Source of the DNA: Lysobacter sp.
GTDB taxonomy: Bacteria; Pseudomonadota; Gammaproteobacteria; Xanthomonadales; Xanthomonadaceae
Length of the DNA: 64,000 nucleotides
Direction of reading: 5' to 3'
Assembly: GCA_030151365.1 (NCBI GenBank)
Contig: JASLDW010000016.1
Coordinates: forward strand, 1 to 64,000
Shown: positions 43,501 through 52,880 of the stretch, one piece after another
Position numbering within the stretch: position 1 is the stretch's first letter
How the letters are laid out: every line of letters starts with the position of its first letter
The notes under the pieces: model-generated
The model's input: only the letters and a program-made list of their open reading frames with translations
What the model was told of the DNA's origin: nothing
The model's database searches: none
Program-made: the position numbers and the translations under genes

Positions 43501-43757
43501 CCCGGCGCGATGCTGCCGGAGAGGTTGGTGCGTTGCCAGCTGGTGCCGGCCGCGGATGTGTATTGCACGCTCCAGCCGTCCACCGACACCGTGGCAGTGC
43601 CGTTGTTGCGCAATTCGATGAAGTCGCTCTTCAGCGTCGCGCCGGAATTGCCGCCGCCGCCGTAGATCTGGCTGATCACCACCTGCGCATTCGCGGCGCC
43701 CGCGGCGAAGGTCAACAGGAAAGCAAGCGCCCAGCGGCGCATGGAAGCGTTGGTCAT
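40527..43757 (-). CDS. ExeM/NucH-type extracellular endonuclease
   Basis: A 1076-residue secreted nuclease. The signal peptide (MTNASMRRWALAFLLTFAAGAANA-QV) is preceded by a GAGGGGAA site. A lamin-tail-like domain spans about 25-150 (VVISQIYGGGGNSGATLKSDFIELRNNG), then an OB-like region. The endonuclease/exonuclease/phosphatase domain has NILGVVEVEN (about 517), LLGDFNAFEFNDG (about 689) and SDHDPVRIAI (about 797). The C-terminal 270 residues are DUF11/CARD-like beta repeats (VTVNASADLAVSVSGPAKKL). This matches the ExeM/NucH architecture that degrades extracellular DNA. No C-terminal sorting anchor is visible. It ends just after an Asn-rich short tail (NRIVGVP). Confidence 0.88.
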   Translation of the reverse strand: MTNASMRRWALAFLLTFAAGAANAQVVISQIYGGGGNSGATLKSDFIELRNNGTATVSVDGWSVQYTSAAGTSWQRTNLSGSIAPGGYYLVKEADGSGGTTSLPAPDATGTIPMSATAGKVALVGAQTTLSGACPLGGAVLDLVGFGGANCFEGSAAAPAPSNSSAVLRKGDGSIDSNNNAADFATGAPDPRNSGSAPPAPPIALTIPEIQGSDLVSPHAGENVVTEGVVTARKYNSGFFLQDPAGDGNPATSDGVFVYTGSAPPATAAVGNRVRVTGKVSEFTPASNPSQLSITEIVSPTVEVVSTGNPLPAPVELGAAELSPTATPLTLERYEGMRVSVAHSIVVGASDGSIDEVNATSTSDGVFYVTLPATATPFREAGLDVLDAVPVPADKHPPRFDHNPERLMVRSFQQIGAQPISVDKGAQVDGLVGVLDYYDADWALLPDGATPPTVSGGMAPQPVPDAAYEDVTIGGFNLERFFDDVADGNSAPTLTAAALDKRLGKTGGAICNYLKAPNILGVVEVENLHVLQLLADRINSSCPRAPQYAPYLVEGNDVGGIDVGFLVSTRVVGTGSDGAGVPRVEVLEVTQYGKNATFANPDGSTSLLNDRPPLLLRAVVHQDNGAGYPVTVIINHLRSLNGVDDVAAGGNGWSTGGARVRAKRAAQAAYLANLVQQLQQADPSQHIALLGDFNAFEFNDGYVDVLGIIRGNEVPEDQVLTWVPSPVTTPLVDGSSLVTDPAQRYSYVFQGNAQSLDHALLNRALLDSAVGVRVDHARINAEFGVDNFGNAGVPVRVSDHDPVRIAIAVPAFRSADLAATLATRTDSVHVGDTAQFDADVSNAGPNAAEAASVAFAFDAEVSPRVSAPTGWTCEPPVVSPATTSVACATPSLGAGEHAAFSISVVAPPANGGGKLHVAMATTSQTNDPAAGNNRADATVTVNASADLAVSVSGPAKKLHYGRVESFPVVLRNAGPDTAWQPALVLHGDAPAANVSLVAPTGWNCTTTGSSDFTTRCQSTMEFTSGEAQQFDFAITIPARPNSTQSLNLGASASASTPDPAAGNNSATYSNRIVGVP

Positions 43758-43872
43758 CTGGTTGTTCCCCTCGAGGTGGCGCACGCGGGGCGCCATCACT
43801 CGATGATGCCCCAAATCGATGCCAATGATGTGACAGCCGACCCACTTCAATGGCGCATGCGAGAATCGGCGG

Positions 43873-44751
43873 ATGAGCATCGAAGACAACACCCGCGCGC
43901 TGGAAAGCGGCATCCATACGGACCTGTCCGGACGCATGACCTATGCCGGCTACCTGCAGCTGCCGACGCTGCTATCGGCGCAGCAACCGCTGTCGCAGCC
44001 GCCGCACCACGATGAGATGCTGTTCATCATCCAGCACCAGACGTCGGAGCTGTGGCTGAAGCTGCTGGTGCACGAACTGACCGCAGCGGTCGAGCAGTTG
44101 CGGGAAGATCGCGTCTGGCGCTTCGGCAAGATCGTCGCGCGCTGCAAGCGCATCCTCGACCAGCTCACCGCGCAGTGGTCGGTGCTGGAGACGCTGACGC
44201 CTTCGGAGTACCTGGAGTTCCGCGACATCCTCGGGCCGTCGAGCGGTTTCCAGTCGCGCCAGTACCGCACCGTCGAATTCCTGCTCGGCAACAAGAACGC
44301 GGGCATGGTCAAGGTGTTCAAGCACGATCCGGCCGAACAGGCGATCCTCGAGGCGGCATTGCTCGCGCCGAGCCTCTACGACGAATTCCTGCGCTACCTC
44401 GCGCGCTGGGGCCACGCGATCCCGGAACGCCACCTGCAGCGCGACTGGTCCATCGCCCACGCCAGCGATCCCGAACTGCTGCCGGTGTTCCGCAACATCT
44501 ACGAACACACCGACCAGTACTGGCGCGAGTACCAATTGTGCGAGGACCTGGTCGACCTCGAAACCCAGTTCCAGCTGTGGCGCTTCCGCCACATGCGCAC
44601 GGTGATGCGGGTGATCGGTTTCCGTCGCGGCACCGGTGGCTCCTCGGGCGTCGACTTCCTCAAGCGCGCGCTCGACCTGACCTTTTTCCCGGAACTGTTC
44701 GAGGTCCGAACGCATCTTGGCGTCGACGGCGACCTGCCCGCCGAGGCGTGA
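43873..44751 (+). CDS. kynA: Tryptophan 2,3-dioxygenase
   Basis: A 292-residue heme enzyme that opens the indole ring of L-Trp to N-formylkynurenine. The substrate-contacting His55 (IIQHQTSEL) and proximal heme ligand His240 (WRFRHMRTVMRVIGF) occupy the same positions as in the crystallised X. campestris enzyme. The GTGGSSGVDFL loop near the C-terminus is also conserved. It lies divergent from the nuclease gene; a peptide transporter gene follows at 114 bp with its own promoter. No kynureninase or formamidase gene is adjacent. Confidence 0.97.
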   Translation: MSIEDNTRALESGIHTDLSGRMTYAGYLQLPTLLSAQQPLSQPPHHDEMLFIIQHQTSELWLKLLVHELTAAVEQLREDRVWRFGKIVARCKRILDQLTAQWSVLETLTPSEYLEFRDILGPSSGFQSRQYRTVEFLLGNKNAGMVKVFKHDPAEQAILEAALLAPSLYDEFLRYLARWGHAIPERHLQRDWSIAHASDPELLPVFRNIYEHTDQYWREYQLCEDLVDLETQFQLWRFRHMRTVMRVIGFRRGTGGSSGVDFLKRALDLTFFPELFEVRTHLGVDGDLPAEA

Positions 44752-44790
44752 CCGTGGCCCGGAAATCGCGGGAATGAATGGGGTCCCGGT

Positions 44791-44820
44791 TTGACGGCGA
44801 CCGCCAAAGTCCGGTAAATC
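44791..44820 (+). promoter_or_regulatory. Promoter of the peptide transporter
   Basis: TTGACG (44791-44796) and TAAATC (44815-44820) with an 18-bp spacer, 45 bp before the transporter ATG. The match to sigma-70 is good for this GC-rich genome. Confidence 0.5.
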
Positions 44821-44865
44821 TCGCAGGATTGCCCCTGGGGCGCCTGTACACCAAGGAAAAACCGC

Positions 44866-46407
44866 ATGACCACAGCCATGCCCGATCGCGTCGAGCCCGC
44901 CGGCCCGGCGATGGATGCGCCGACCAACGGCAACCCGCCGAATTTCGCCACCGTGATGGGCCATCCGCGGCCGCTGTGGATGCTGTTCATGACCGAGTTC
45001 TGGGAGCGCTTCGCGTTCTACGGGATTCGCTGGGCGTTGACGCTTTACATCGTGCAGCAGTTCTTTGCCGGCAGCGGCGAAGGGCAGGCCCCGGCAAGCC
45101 GCATCTATGGCGCCTATCTGGCTTTGGTGTATGCAGCGGCGATCTTCGGTGGCTACATCGCCGACCGCATCATCGGTTACCAGCGCTCGATCCTGCTGGG
45201 CGCGGCGGTGATGTCGGCCGGGTTGTTCATGATCGCCTGGCCCGATGCGACGGTATTCAAGATCGGCCTCGCCACCGTCATCGTCGGCAACGGCCTCTTC
45301 AAGCCGATCATTTCCACATTGGTCGGCAAGCTCTACACGCAGGCCGACGATCGCCGCGACTCCGGTTTCACCCTGTTCTACATGGGCATCAACCTTGGTG
45401 CGATGATCGCGCCGCTGCTCACCGGCTGGATGGCCGAACGCACGTTCGGCGGCACCCCGGAGATGCCGACCTACAAGATCGTCTTCATCGTGTCCGGCAT
45501 TGGCATGCTGATCAGCCTGGTGTGGTTCTGGTTCGGGCGTCGCCAGCTGGCGGGCATCGGCCTGGCCCCGCAAGAGAGCAGTGGAGGCACGAAGAACCTG
45601 CTGTACGTGCTCCTGTTCTGCCTGGTGGCGGTGCCGGTCTACTACTTCCTGCTCGCCATCGATGCCGCCAAGTTGCAAGTCGTGTTGACCGCGCTGTTCC
45701 TCGTGCTGTGCGCCATGCTGCTGGTCGAAGGCATCCGCGAGGGCAAGACCGCGCGCGACCGCGCCATCGCGATGCTCATCATCTTCACCTTCAACATCCT
45801 GTTCTGGTGCTTCTTCGAGCAGGCGGGCAGTTCGTTCAATTTCCTCGCCGAGAAAATCGTCAACCGCGATTTCGGCGGCTGGATCTTCCCGGTTGGCTGG
45901 TTCCAGTCGGTGAATTCGCTGGCGATCATCACCCTCGCGCCGATCATCGCGTGGATCTGGGTGAAGATGGGGCGCTTCAATCCGTCGATTCCGCGCAAGT
46001 TCGGCCTCGGCATCATCTTCAACGGACTCGCCTTCCTGCTGCTGATGTTCGCGTTGTCGAAGCTGGTGGATCCGGCGACCCTGAAGATCCCGTTCTGGAC
46101 GCTGTTCATGGTCTACGTGATCCAGTCGGTGGGCGAGCTGTGCCTGTCGCCGATTGGCCTGTCGATGACGACCAAGCTGGCCCCGGTGAAGCTGGTCGGC
46201 TTCGGCATGGGCGGCTGGTTCCTGTCGACCGGCATCGGCAACAACCTGTCCGGCATCTTCGCCAGCGAGGCGAGCGGCAAGACGGGCATGACGGTCGATT
46301 CCGCGCTGTCCAGTTACACGAGCGGCTTCTGGATCCTGCTGATCGGCGGCGTTGCGCTGTTCCTGATCGCCCCGCTGATCCAGAAACTGATGCACGGCGT
46401 CAAGTAA
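44866..46407 (+). CDS. POT-family proton-coupled peptide transporter
   Basis: A 513-residue major-facilitator transporter for di- and tripeptides. The proton-coupling ExxER motif is E44-F-W-E47-R48 in helix 1 (TEFWERFAFYG). The PTR2 signature is FTLFYMGINLGAMIAPLLTG. About 12-14 membrane helices are evident. The N-terminal about 35 residues are hydrophilic. The gene has its own promoter and a strong terminator, so it is monocistronic. Neighbouring amino-acid catabolic genes (tryptophan, tyrosine) fit a peptide-scavenging role. Confidence 0.93.
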   Translation: MTTAMPDRVEPAGPAMDAPTNGNPPNFATVMGHPRPLWMLFMTEFWERFAFYGIRWALTLYIVQQFFAGSGEGQAPASRIYGAYLALVYAAAIFGGYIADRIIGYQRSILLGAAVMSAGLFMIAWPDATVFKIGLATVIVGNGLFKPIISTLVGKLYTQADDRRDSGFTLFYMGINLGAMIAPLLTGWMAERTFGGTPEMPTYKIVFIVSGIGMLISLVWFWFGRRQLAGIGLAPQESSGGTKNLLYVLLFCLVAVPVYYFLLAIDAAKLQVVLTALFLVLCAMLLVEGIREGKTARDRAIAMLIIFTFNILFWCFFEQAGSSFNFLAEKIVNRDFGGWIFPVGWFQSVNSLAIITLAPIIAWIWVKMGRFNPSIPRKFGLGIIFNGLAFLLLMFALSKLVDPATLKIPFWTLFMVYVIQSVGELCLSPIGLSMTTKLAPVKLVGFGMGGWFLSTGIGNNLSGIFASEASGKTGMTVDSALSSYTSGFWILLIGGVALFLIAPLIQKLMHGVK

Positions 46408-46422
46408 TCGCGCCAATGCGAA

Positions 46423-46453
46423 AACGGCGACCTCCGGGTCGCCGTTCTTGTTT
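46423..46453 (+). terminator. Terminator of the peptide transporter
   Basis: A perfect 10-bp stem AACGGCGACC / GGTCGCCGTT with a TCCG loop, followed by CTTGTTT, 16 bp after the stop codon. It also faces the convergent AraC gene. Confidence 0.9.
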
Positions 46454-46466
46454 GTGGTCGCCTGCT

Positions 46467-47300
46467 TCAGGCGTGTCCGCGCACGAACGCCGCCGCCAGC
46501 CTCAACGTGTCTTCGCCGTCGGGATCGCCGCGCAGGGCCCGCACCAGACGCGCGGGCGTGATCCCGGTCCAGTGCGCCAGGTCGCGGGTGGCGTGTGCCT
46601 GGTCGCTGTAGCCATGGCGCGCCGCTGCATCCACGATGCTGGCGCGCTCGGCGTCGAGGGTGCGCAACAGCGCCTGCAGTCGGCGGATGCGGGCATATTC
46701 CTTGGGGGTCAGGCCCACCGCATCGAGGAAGCGTGTTTGCAAAGTGCGAATGCTGGTGTCGAGCCGTTTCGCCAGCGCGCCGATGCGCAGGTCGCCGTCG
46801 TGCGCGTCCAGCGCTTCGATGGCACGTTCCGCCAGCGGGTCCGGGTCGAAACCGCAGCAACGCGCGCGCAACAAGTGCCACAACGGTTCGGGGGATCCGC
46901 TCTCCGCGCTGGCCCGCGCGGCACGACTGAAATCCTCGGCGAACGCAGCATCCAGCGTATGCAGGTCCGGGGCTGCGTCGCGCAGCTCCGGCAGTCGCGC
47001 GCCGGCGATCAGCGCGCTGCAGGCCGGGGTCAGGCGCAAGCCGATGCAGTGCACCACGCCCGCGGCCTGCAGGCGGATCGGACCGAGTTGTTGTCCGGCG
47101 AAGCAGAACGGCTGGTCGGCGCGGATGCCGCCGTCGGCGCCATGGAAGCGCAACGGCACGCCGAGTTCGGCCAGCAATTCGCAGCGCCCGTCGGGATAGA
47201 TGGTCTGGATCTCGTTCCCGGGCGCGGGATCGCGCAATTCCCACAGGCATTGCACGTATCGGCGCAGGTCGTCCGGAGCGGGATGTTCGGTGTACTCCAT
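46467..47300 (-). CDS. AraC-family transcriptional regulator
   Basis: A 277-residue regulator with an N-terminal DUF6597-like ligand region (EYTEHPAPDDLRRYVQCLWEL, IQTIYPDGRCELLAEL) and two C-terminal helix-turn-helix motifs: LRIGALAKRLDTSIRTLQTRFLDAVG and ASIVDAAARHGYSDQAHATRD. The ATG at 47300 was chosen because it starts the recognisable domain; in-frame upstream reading is short and unlike the family. It is divergent from a small secreted-protein gene 90 bp away, which is a plausible target. Confidence 0.88.
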   Translation of the reverse strand: MEYTEHPAPDDLRRYVQCLWELRDPAPGNEIQTIYPDGRCELLAELGVPLRFHGADGGIRADQPFCFAGQQLGPIRLQAAGVVHCIGLRLTPACSALIAGARLPELRDAAPDLHTLDAAFAEDFSRAARASAESGSPEPLWHLLRARCCGFDPDPLAERAIEALDAHDGDLRIGALAKRLDTSIRTLQTRFLDAVGLTPKEYARIRRLQALLRTLDAERASIVDAAARHGYSDQAHATRDLAHWTGITPARLVRALRGDPDGEDTLRLAAAFVRGHA

Positions 47301-47390
47301 GCAGGCATCCAATCGCGGCTTGCGTGTTTTTACAAGAGAACGCCGTTCGGGCGGACTAGTCTGGGGTTTCGCCAACGGGGAGGATCGGAC

Positions 47391-47849
47391 ATGCGATACG
47401 CAAAAATGCTCGTGGTCATTGGCCTGGCGTCATGCAGCGGGCAGGCGGCGAGCGGGGAAGCCAGGCTGGACTGGCTTGCAGGCCACTGGTGTGGCGGCCA
47501 GGCGGGACGCCAGATCGAGGAAGTGTGGTTGCCCGAAGCGGGCAGCGCGTTGCTTGGCATGTCGCGCACGGTGCGTGGCGAACGGATGGAATCGTTCGAA
47601 TTCATGCGCGTGGTGCCCGAGGGCAAGGACGCGGGATTCCATGTCCAACCCAATGGCGTGCCGTCGACGATGTTCGCGATCGCCGCGCAGGGGAAGGAGT
47701 GGGTGCGCTTCGAGAATCCCGCGCACGACTTTCCCAGGCAAATCGAATACCGGCGCGAGGGCGAACGCCTGCATGCCTCGATTGCCGGGCCGGGCCGCGA
47801 CGGCAAGGAAAGGAAGATTCCGTTCGAATACCGGCGCTGCGCCGGTTAG
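47391..47849 (+). CDS. DUF6265-like secreted protein
   Basis: A 152-residue exported protein. The N-terminus MRYAKMLVVIGLASCSGQAASGEA is a signal; the Cys15 context (LASCSG) could be a lipobox. The mature part LDWLAGHWCGGQAGRQIEEVW...LLGMSRTVRGERMESFEFMR and FENPAHDFPRQIEYRR is characteristic of the DUF6265 family, whose beta-barrel fold resembles lipocalins. The function is unknown. It is divergent from an AraC regulator and may be under its control. Confidence 0.72.
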   Translation: MRYAKMLVVIGLASCSGQAASGEARLDWLAGHWCGGQAGRQIEEVWLPEAGSALLGMSRTVRGERMESFEFMRVVPEGKDAGFHVQPNGVPSTMFAIAAQGKEWVRFENPAHDFPRQIEYRREGERLHASIAGPGRDGKERKIPFEYRRCAG

Positions 47850-47873
47850 AGCACGCCAGCGTCAGCGCCTGTT

Positions 47874-48371
47874 TCAACCCTGCGGCACGTCGCCGTCCTT
47901 GCCGGCGTGTTCCGCGCGCAATTCCATTTCGTCGAGGCGATCGAGCAGGCGGAACAGCAGGGCGCGTTCCTCTTCGGCCATGCCTTCCAGCATCTGGCGC
48001 TCGAAGCCCAGCGCCAGCGGTGCGATCTGGTCGTAGATGGCATAGCCGGCCTCGGACAGCCGCAGCACCGAGCGGCGGCGGTCGTCGTCGTCGAAGTCGC
48101 GGGCGATCCGCCCGGAATCGAGCAGGCGCGCCACCGCGCGGCTCACTGCCACCTTGTCCATGGCCGTGCGCTGGGCGACTTGGGTCGCCGACAAACCTGA
48201 ATAACGGCCGAGAACCGCCATGACTCGCCATTCGGTGATGCTGAGGGCGAAACGCTGCTGGTATTCGCGGGCGATCGCGCCGCTGATGCGGTTGGACAAC
48301 ACGCTCAGCCGGTAGGGCAGGAAGCGCTCCAGGGCGAGTTCGGCGTGGCGGGCGGGGCGGGGCCTGGACAT
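47874..48371 (-). CDS. MarR-family regulator of the homogentisate pathway (HpaR-like)
   Basis: A 165-residue MarR protein. The DNA-binding helices are in YSGLSATQVAQRTAMDKVAVSRAVARL and the wing is RDFDDDDRRRSVLRLSEAG. The ATG at 48371 gives the usual length. The gene is divergent from hppD, and a near-palindrome sits between the -35 and -10 of the hppD promoter. It therefore most likely represses hppD-hmgA until an aromatic intermediate such as homogentisate or 4-hydroxyphenylpyruvate relieves it. The inducer is inferred from context. Confidence 0.88.
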   Translation of the reverse strand: MSRPRPARHAELALERFLPYRLSVLSNRISGAIAREYQQRFALSITEWRVMAVLGRYSGLSATQVAQRTAMDKVAVSRAVARLLDSGRIARDFDDDDRRRSVLRLSEAGYAIYDQIAPLALGFERQMLEGMAEEERALLFRLLDRLDEMELRAEHAGKDGDVPQG

Positions 48372-48385
48372 CTGCGGGGGGTCCC

Positions 48386-48415
48386 TTGAGATGGTTGCAA
48401 TTGAAACTATAGAAT
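48386..48415 (+). promoter_or_regulatory. hppD promoter with MarR operator
   Basis: -35 TTGAGA (48386-48391) and -10 TATAGA (48408-48413), 16 bp apart. The near-palindrome GTTGCAATTGAAAC (48394-48407; one mismatched pair outside the CAATTG core) fills the spacer, so a bound MarR dimer would occlude RNA polymerase. Confidence 0.6.
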
Positions 48416-48441
48416 GGGGGTTCAACGAGAGGAAGCTTGCC

Positions 48442-49518
48442 ATGAATGCGCAACCCAACGTCGGCATGACGGTCACCACCTTCGAGAACCCGATGGGGAT
48501 CAACGGATTCGAGTTCGTCGAGTTCGCGGCGCCGGCCGGCCACGGCCAGGCCATGCGCACCTACCTCGAGAACCTCGGCTTCACCGCGGTGGCGAAGCAC
48601 AAGTCGCGCGACATCACCCTGTTCCGCCAGGGGCGCATCAACTTCCTGCTCAACGCAACCGCCGATTCGTTTGCATCGGACTTCGCGCAGAAGCACGGTC
48701 CGTCCGCCTGCGGTTTCGCGATCCGTTTCCGTACGCCGAGTGCCGAGGTGCTCAAGCACGTGCTGGCCAACGGGGGGCAGGAGATCGCGGTCGATGGTGC
48801 AGTCGCCGCGCCCAAGATCGAGGGCATCGGTGGCTGCATGCTTTATCTGATCGATGACGGCCGCGACGATCTCTACACCGACTTCGTGCCGCTGGCGGGC
48901 GTCGACCAGAATCCGCAGGGCTTCGGTCTGACCTTCATCGACCACCTGACCCACAACCTCTTCCTCGGCAACATGCAGAAGTGGTCGGACTATTACGAGA
49001 AGCTGTTCAACTTCCGCGAGATCCGCTACTTCGACATCAAGGGCGCCAAGACCGGCCTGCTGTCGAAGGCGATGACCGCGCCGGACGGCATCGTGCGCAT
49101 CCCGCTCAACGAATCGAGCGACGAGAAGTCGCAGATCAACGAATACCTGCGCGAATACAACGGCGAGGGCATCCAGCACATCGCGCTGTTCACCGACAAC
49201 ATCTACGACTCGGTGGAAGCGATGCGCGCCAAGGGCGTCGATTTCCTCGACACGCCGGACACCTATTTCGACGTGATCGACGTGCGCGTGCCCAACCACG
49301 GCGAGGACGTGCCGCGCCTGGCCAGGAACAAGATCCTGATCGACGCCGATCCGGAAACCCACCAGCGCAAGCTGCTGCAGATCTTCACCAAGAACGCGTT
49401 CGGCCCGATCTTCTTCGAGATCATCCAGCGGAAGGGCAACGAAGGTTTCGGCGAAGGCAACTTCCAGGCGCTGTTCGAATCGATCGAGCGCGACCAGATG
49501 CAGCGCGGCGTGCTGTAA
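48442..49518 (+). CDS. hppD: 4-Hydroxyphenylpyruvate dioxygenase
   Basis: A 358-residue Fe(II) enzyme converting 4-hydroxyphenylpyruvate to homogentisate in tyrosine catabolism. The iron ligands are visible in the C-terminal domain: H168 (FIDHLTHN), H246 (GIQHIALF) and E326 (FFEIIQRKG). The N-terminal domain keeps the HPPD fold (MGINGFEFVEFAAP). Start 48442 follows an AGAGGAAG site. The hmgA gene follows at 31 bp. A divergent MarR gene and operator control the operon. Confidence 0.97.
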   Translation: MNAQPNVGMTVTTFENPMGINGFEFVEFAAPAGHGQAMRTYLENLGFTAVAKHKSRDITLFRQGRINFLLNATADSFASDFAQKHGPSACGFAIRFRTPSAEVLKHVLANGGQEIAVDGAVAAPKIEGIGGCMLYLIDDGRDDLYTDFVPLAGVDQNPQGFGLTFIDHLTHNLFLGNMQKWSDYYEKLFNFREIRYFDIKGAKTGLLSKAMTAPDGIVRIPLNESSDEKSQINEYLREYNGEGIQHIALFTDNIYDSVEAMRAKGVDFLDTPDTYFDVIDVRVPNHGEDVPRLARNKILIDADPETHQRKLLQIFTKNAFGPIFFEIIQRKGNEGFGEGNFQALFESIERDQMQRGVL

Positions 49519-49549
49519 TCGCCCACACGGCAACCAGCGAAGGACGGCC

Positions 49550-50854
<1,305 letters not shown>

Positions 50855-50855
50855 G

Positions 50856-51563
50856 TCAGGCGCGTATCCCGAAACGGACCACGTTGCTGCCGGCGTCGGC
50901 GGCCGATAAGTCGTTGACGATCAGCTGCTGCCACGCCGCTTCGATGCCGGCGAGATAGGCCTCGGGCACGATTTCCTTGAGGCGTTCGGCCACGCGTTCG
51001 CACACCGAGGCCTTGGTCGCCGTGCGCAGCCAGGTCAGTGCATCGACCAATGCCAGTGCGCGTTCGTCGTCGTCCTGCGCGGTCTGCAGCGCGACCGCCA
51101 GCGATGCCGCTTCCGGCGTGCGTTGCAATTGCAACATGTCGATCATGTACATCTTGCAGGCAGCCATCGAACGGCGCGATGGCGTCGTCCGCGGCGGCGT
51201 CGGCGCGATCGGGGTGGGCGCCGCAACGATGGCCGGAGCAGAGGCGACAGGCGGTGGCGCAGGCGCCGCTGGTGTTCCGGGCGCCGGTGCGGTCGCCTGG
51301 CGCACGCCATCGGCGAGTCGGCCGAACAATCCTTTCCCTGACGAAGAGCCCTGTGCCGGCGTCGCAGCTACGCCTTGCGCGAGATAACCCGAGGCGATCA
51401 GCGACTGGATCATCCCCAGCGAATCGACGCCGAGCATCGAGACGATGTCGTTGAGGTTGCGCTGTCCGTCGCAAAGGATCAGCACCTGGCGTTCGCGCCG
51501 GCCCAGTTCGGTTCCGGTGCGTGCGAGCGTGGCGCGCGCGAGTTCGGTCTTGTGCAACAGCAT
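50856..51563 (-). CDS. Uncharacterised protein with winged-helix-like N-terminus
   Basis: A 235-residue cytosolic protein. The N-terminal about 65 residues (LARTGTELGRRERQVLILCD, LNDIVSMLGVDSLGMIQSLI) look like a small helical domain similar to DUF4388-type or PATAN-type modules used in bacterial signalling. A Pro/Ala-rich linker (about 75-130) follows, and the C-terminal about 95 residues are helical (LQRTPEAASLAVALQTAQDD). It starts at ATG 51563 and ends 2 bp from the hmgA stop. Nearby nhaA is divergent. I do not recognise a function; response-regulator-like output proteins of this layout occur in some proteobacteria. Confidence 0.55.
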   Translation of the reverse strand: MLLHKTELARATLARTGTELGRRERQVLILCDGQRNLNDIVSMLGVDSLGMIQSLIASGYLAQGVAATPAQGSSSGKGLFGRLADGVRQATAPAPGTPAAPAPPPVASAPAIVAAPTPIAPTPPRTTPSRRSMAACKMYMIDMLQLQRTPEAASLAVALQTAQDDDERALALVDALTWLRTATKASVCERVAERLKEIVPEAYLAGIEAAWQQLIVNDLSAADAGSNVVRFGIRA

Positions 51564-51671
51564 GTCGGGGGCAACATGTGGGTCGGGAGGACCTGCAAGC
51601 TATTCGTCGCCGATGTACGTTCGATGACGCTGGTGTGGCAATGACCCGCGCGAATCGGCGACACTGCGGAA

Positions 51672-52880
51672 ATGCCGGATCACGTCACGAAACCAGCACG
51701 CCTCGACATGCGCTTGCGAGCGCTGTATGCGCTGCGGGAATTCTTCCGCCTGGAAGCGGCGGGCGGGCTGTTGTTGATCGTGGCGGCGGCCATGGCGCTG
51801 GCGGTCGCCAATTCGCCGTGGCAAAGCCTGTACATGGAATGGCGCGCCCACGCCTTGCACTGGATCAACGACGGCCTGATGGCGGTGTTCTTCCTGCTGG
51901 TGGCGCTGGAAATCAAGCGCGAAACCGTGTCGGGACAATTATCCGGTCGCGGCCGGCTATGGCTGCCGGTGGCCTGCGCCTTCGGCGGCATGGTCGTTCC
52001 GGGCATCCTCTATGTCGCGCTGTCGAATGCCGATCCTGGCGCGCAACGTGGCTGGGCGATTCCGACCGCCACCGACATCGCGTTCTCGCTCGGCGTGCTG
52101 GCGCTGCTTGGTCGTCGTGCGCCGACTGCGTTGCGCCTGCTGCTGTCGACGATCGCCGTCGCCGACGATCTCGGCGCGATCCTGATCATTGTGCTGTTCT
52201 ACGCCGGGCAGTTGTCGTGGCTGGCGTTGGCGGGCGCGCTGTTGGCTTGGCTGTTCATGGTCGCGCTGAACCGGCGGGGCATCCGCAGCGCGTGGCCATA
52301 CCTGTTGGTCGGCGTGGCGATGTGGATCTGCCTCCTGCACTCGGGCGTGCATGCGACGCTGGCGGGCGTGGCCACGGGGATGATGATTCCGCATCGCGCG
52401 GGCAACGATGACGACACCGGCACGCCGCTCGAATCGCTCGAACACGCGCTGCACCCATGGGTGGCCTATGCGGTCCTGCCGCTGTTCGCCTTCGCCAACG
52501 CGGGCTTGTCGTTGCATGGCCTGCGGTTGAACGATCTCGCGCAGGGCGTACCCCTCGCGGTGATCGTCGGACTCGCCGTCGGCAAGCCGCTCGGCATCTG
52601 CGCCGGCGCCGTGCTCTGCCATGGCACGCGCGTCTCGAGGTTGCCATCGGACATCCCGTTGCGTGCATTGCCCGGACTCGGAATGCTCTGCGGCATCGGC
52701 TTCACCATGAGCCTGTTCATCGCCTCGCTGGCGTTCGCCGGAGATGGTCCGCGTTTCGACGGCGCGGTGCTCGGCGTGCTGTGCGGATCGTTGGTCTCGG
52801 CATTGCTCGGGCTGGCGTGGCTGCGGTTCGTCCCGCGCCGCGTCGATCAGGTTTCCGGCGCCGGCGACGAGATCGCCTGA
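51672..52880 (+). CDS. nhaA: Na+/H+ antiporter NhaA
   Basis: A 402-residue inner-membrane antiporter that expels Na+ in exchange for H+. The ion-binding aspartates are D165-D166 (STIAVADDLGAILI) and the assembly-site Asp is D135 (IPTATDIAFSLG), two residues later than in E. coli NhaA. About twelve membrane helices are expected. The coding region overlaps the end of the convergent EamA-type gene by 34 bp. Confidence 0.95.
   Translation: MPDHVTKPARLDMRLRALYALREFFRLEAAGGLLLIVAAAMALAVANSPWQSLYMEWRAHALHWINDGLMAVFFLLVALEIKRETVSGQLSGRGRLWLPVACAFGGMVVPGILYVALSNADPGAQRGWAIPTATDIAFSLGVLALLGRRAPTALRLLLSTIAVADDLGAILIIVLFYAGQLSWLALAGALLAWLFMVALNRRGIRSAWPYLLVGVAMWICLLHSGVHATLAGVATGMMIPHRAGNDDDTGTPLESLEHALHPWVAYAVLPLFAFANAGLSLHGLRLNDLAQGVPLAVIVGLAVGKPLGICAGAVLCHGTRVSRLPSDIPLRALPGLGMLCGIGFTMSLFIASLAFAGDGPRFDGAVLGVLCGSLVSALLGLAWLRFVPRRVDQVSGAGDEIA

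Noticed and set aside
40446..44015. Plus-strand frame of about 1190 codons across the nuclease gene
   Set aside because: It is a shadow of the minus-strand nuclease, whose signal peptide and catalytic motifs are clear.
43972..47250. Minus-strand frame across the tryptophan dioxygenase and POT transporter genes
   Set aside because: Both plus-strand proteins are full length with catalytic motifs; the antisense sequence is compositionally biased.
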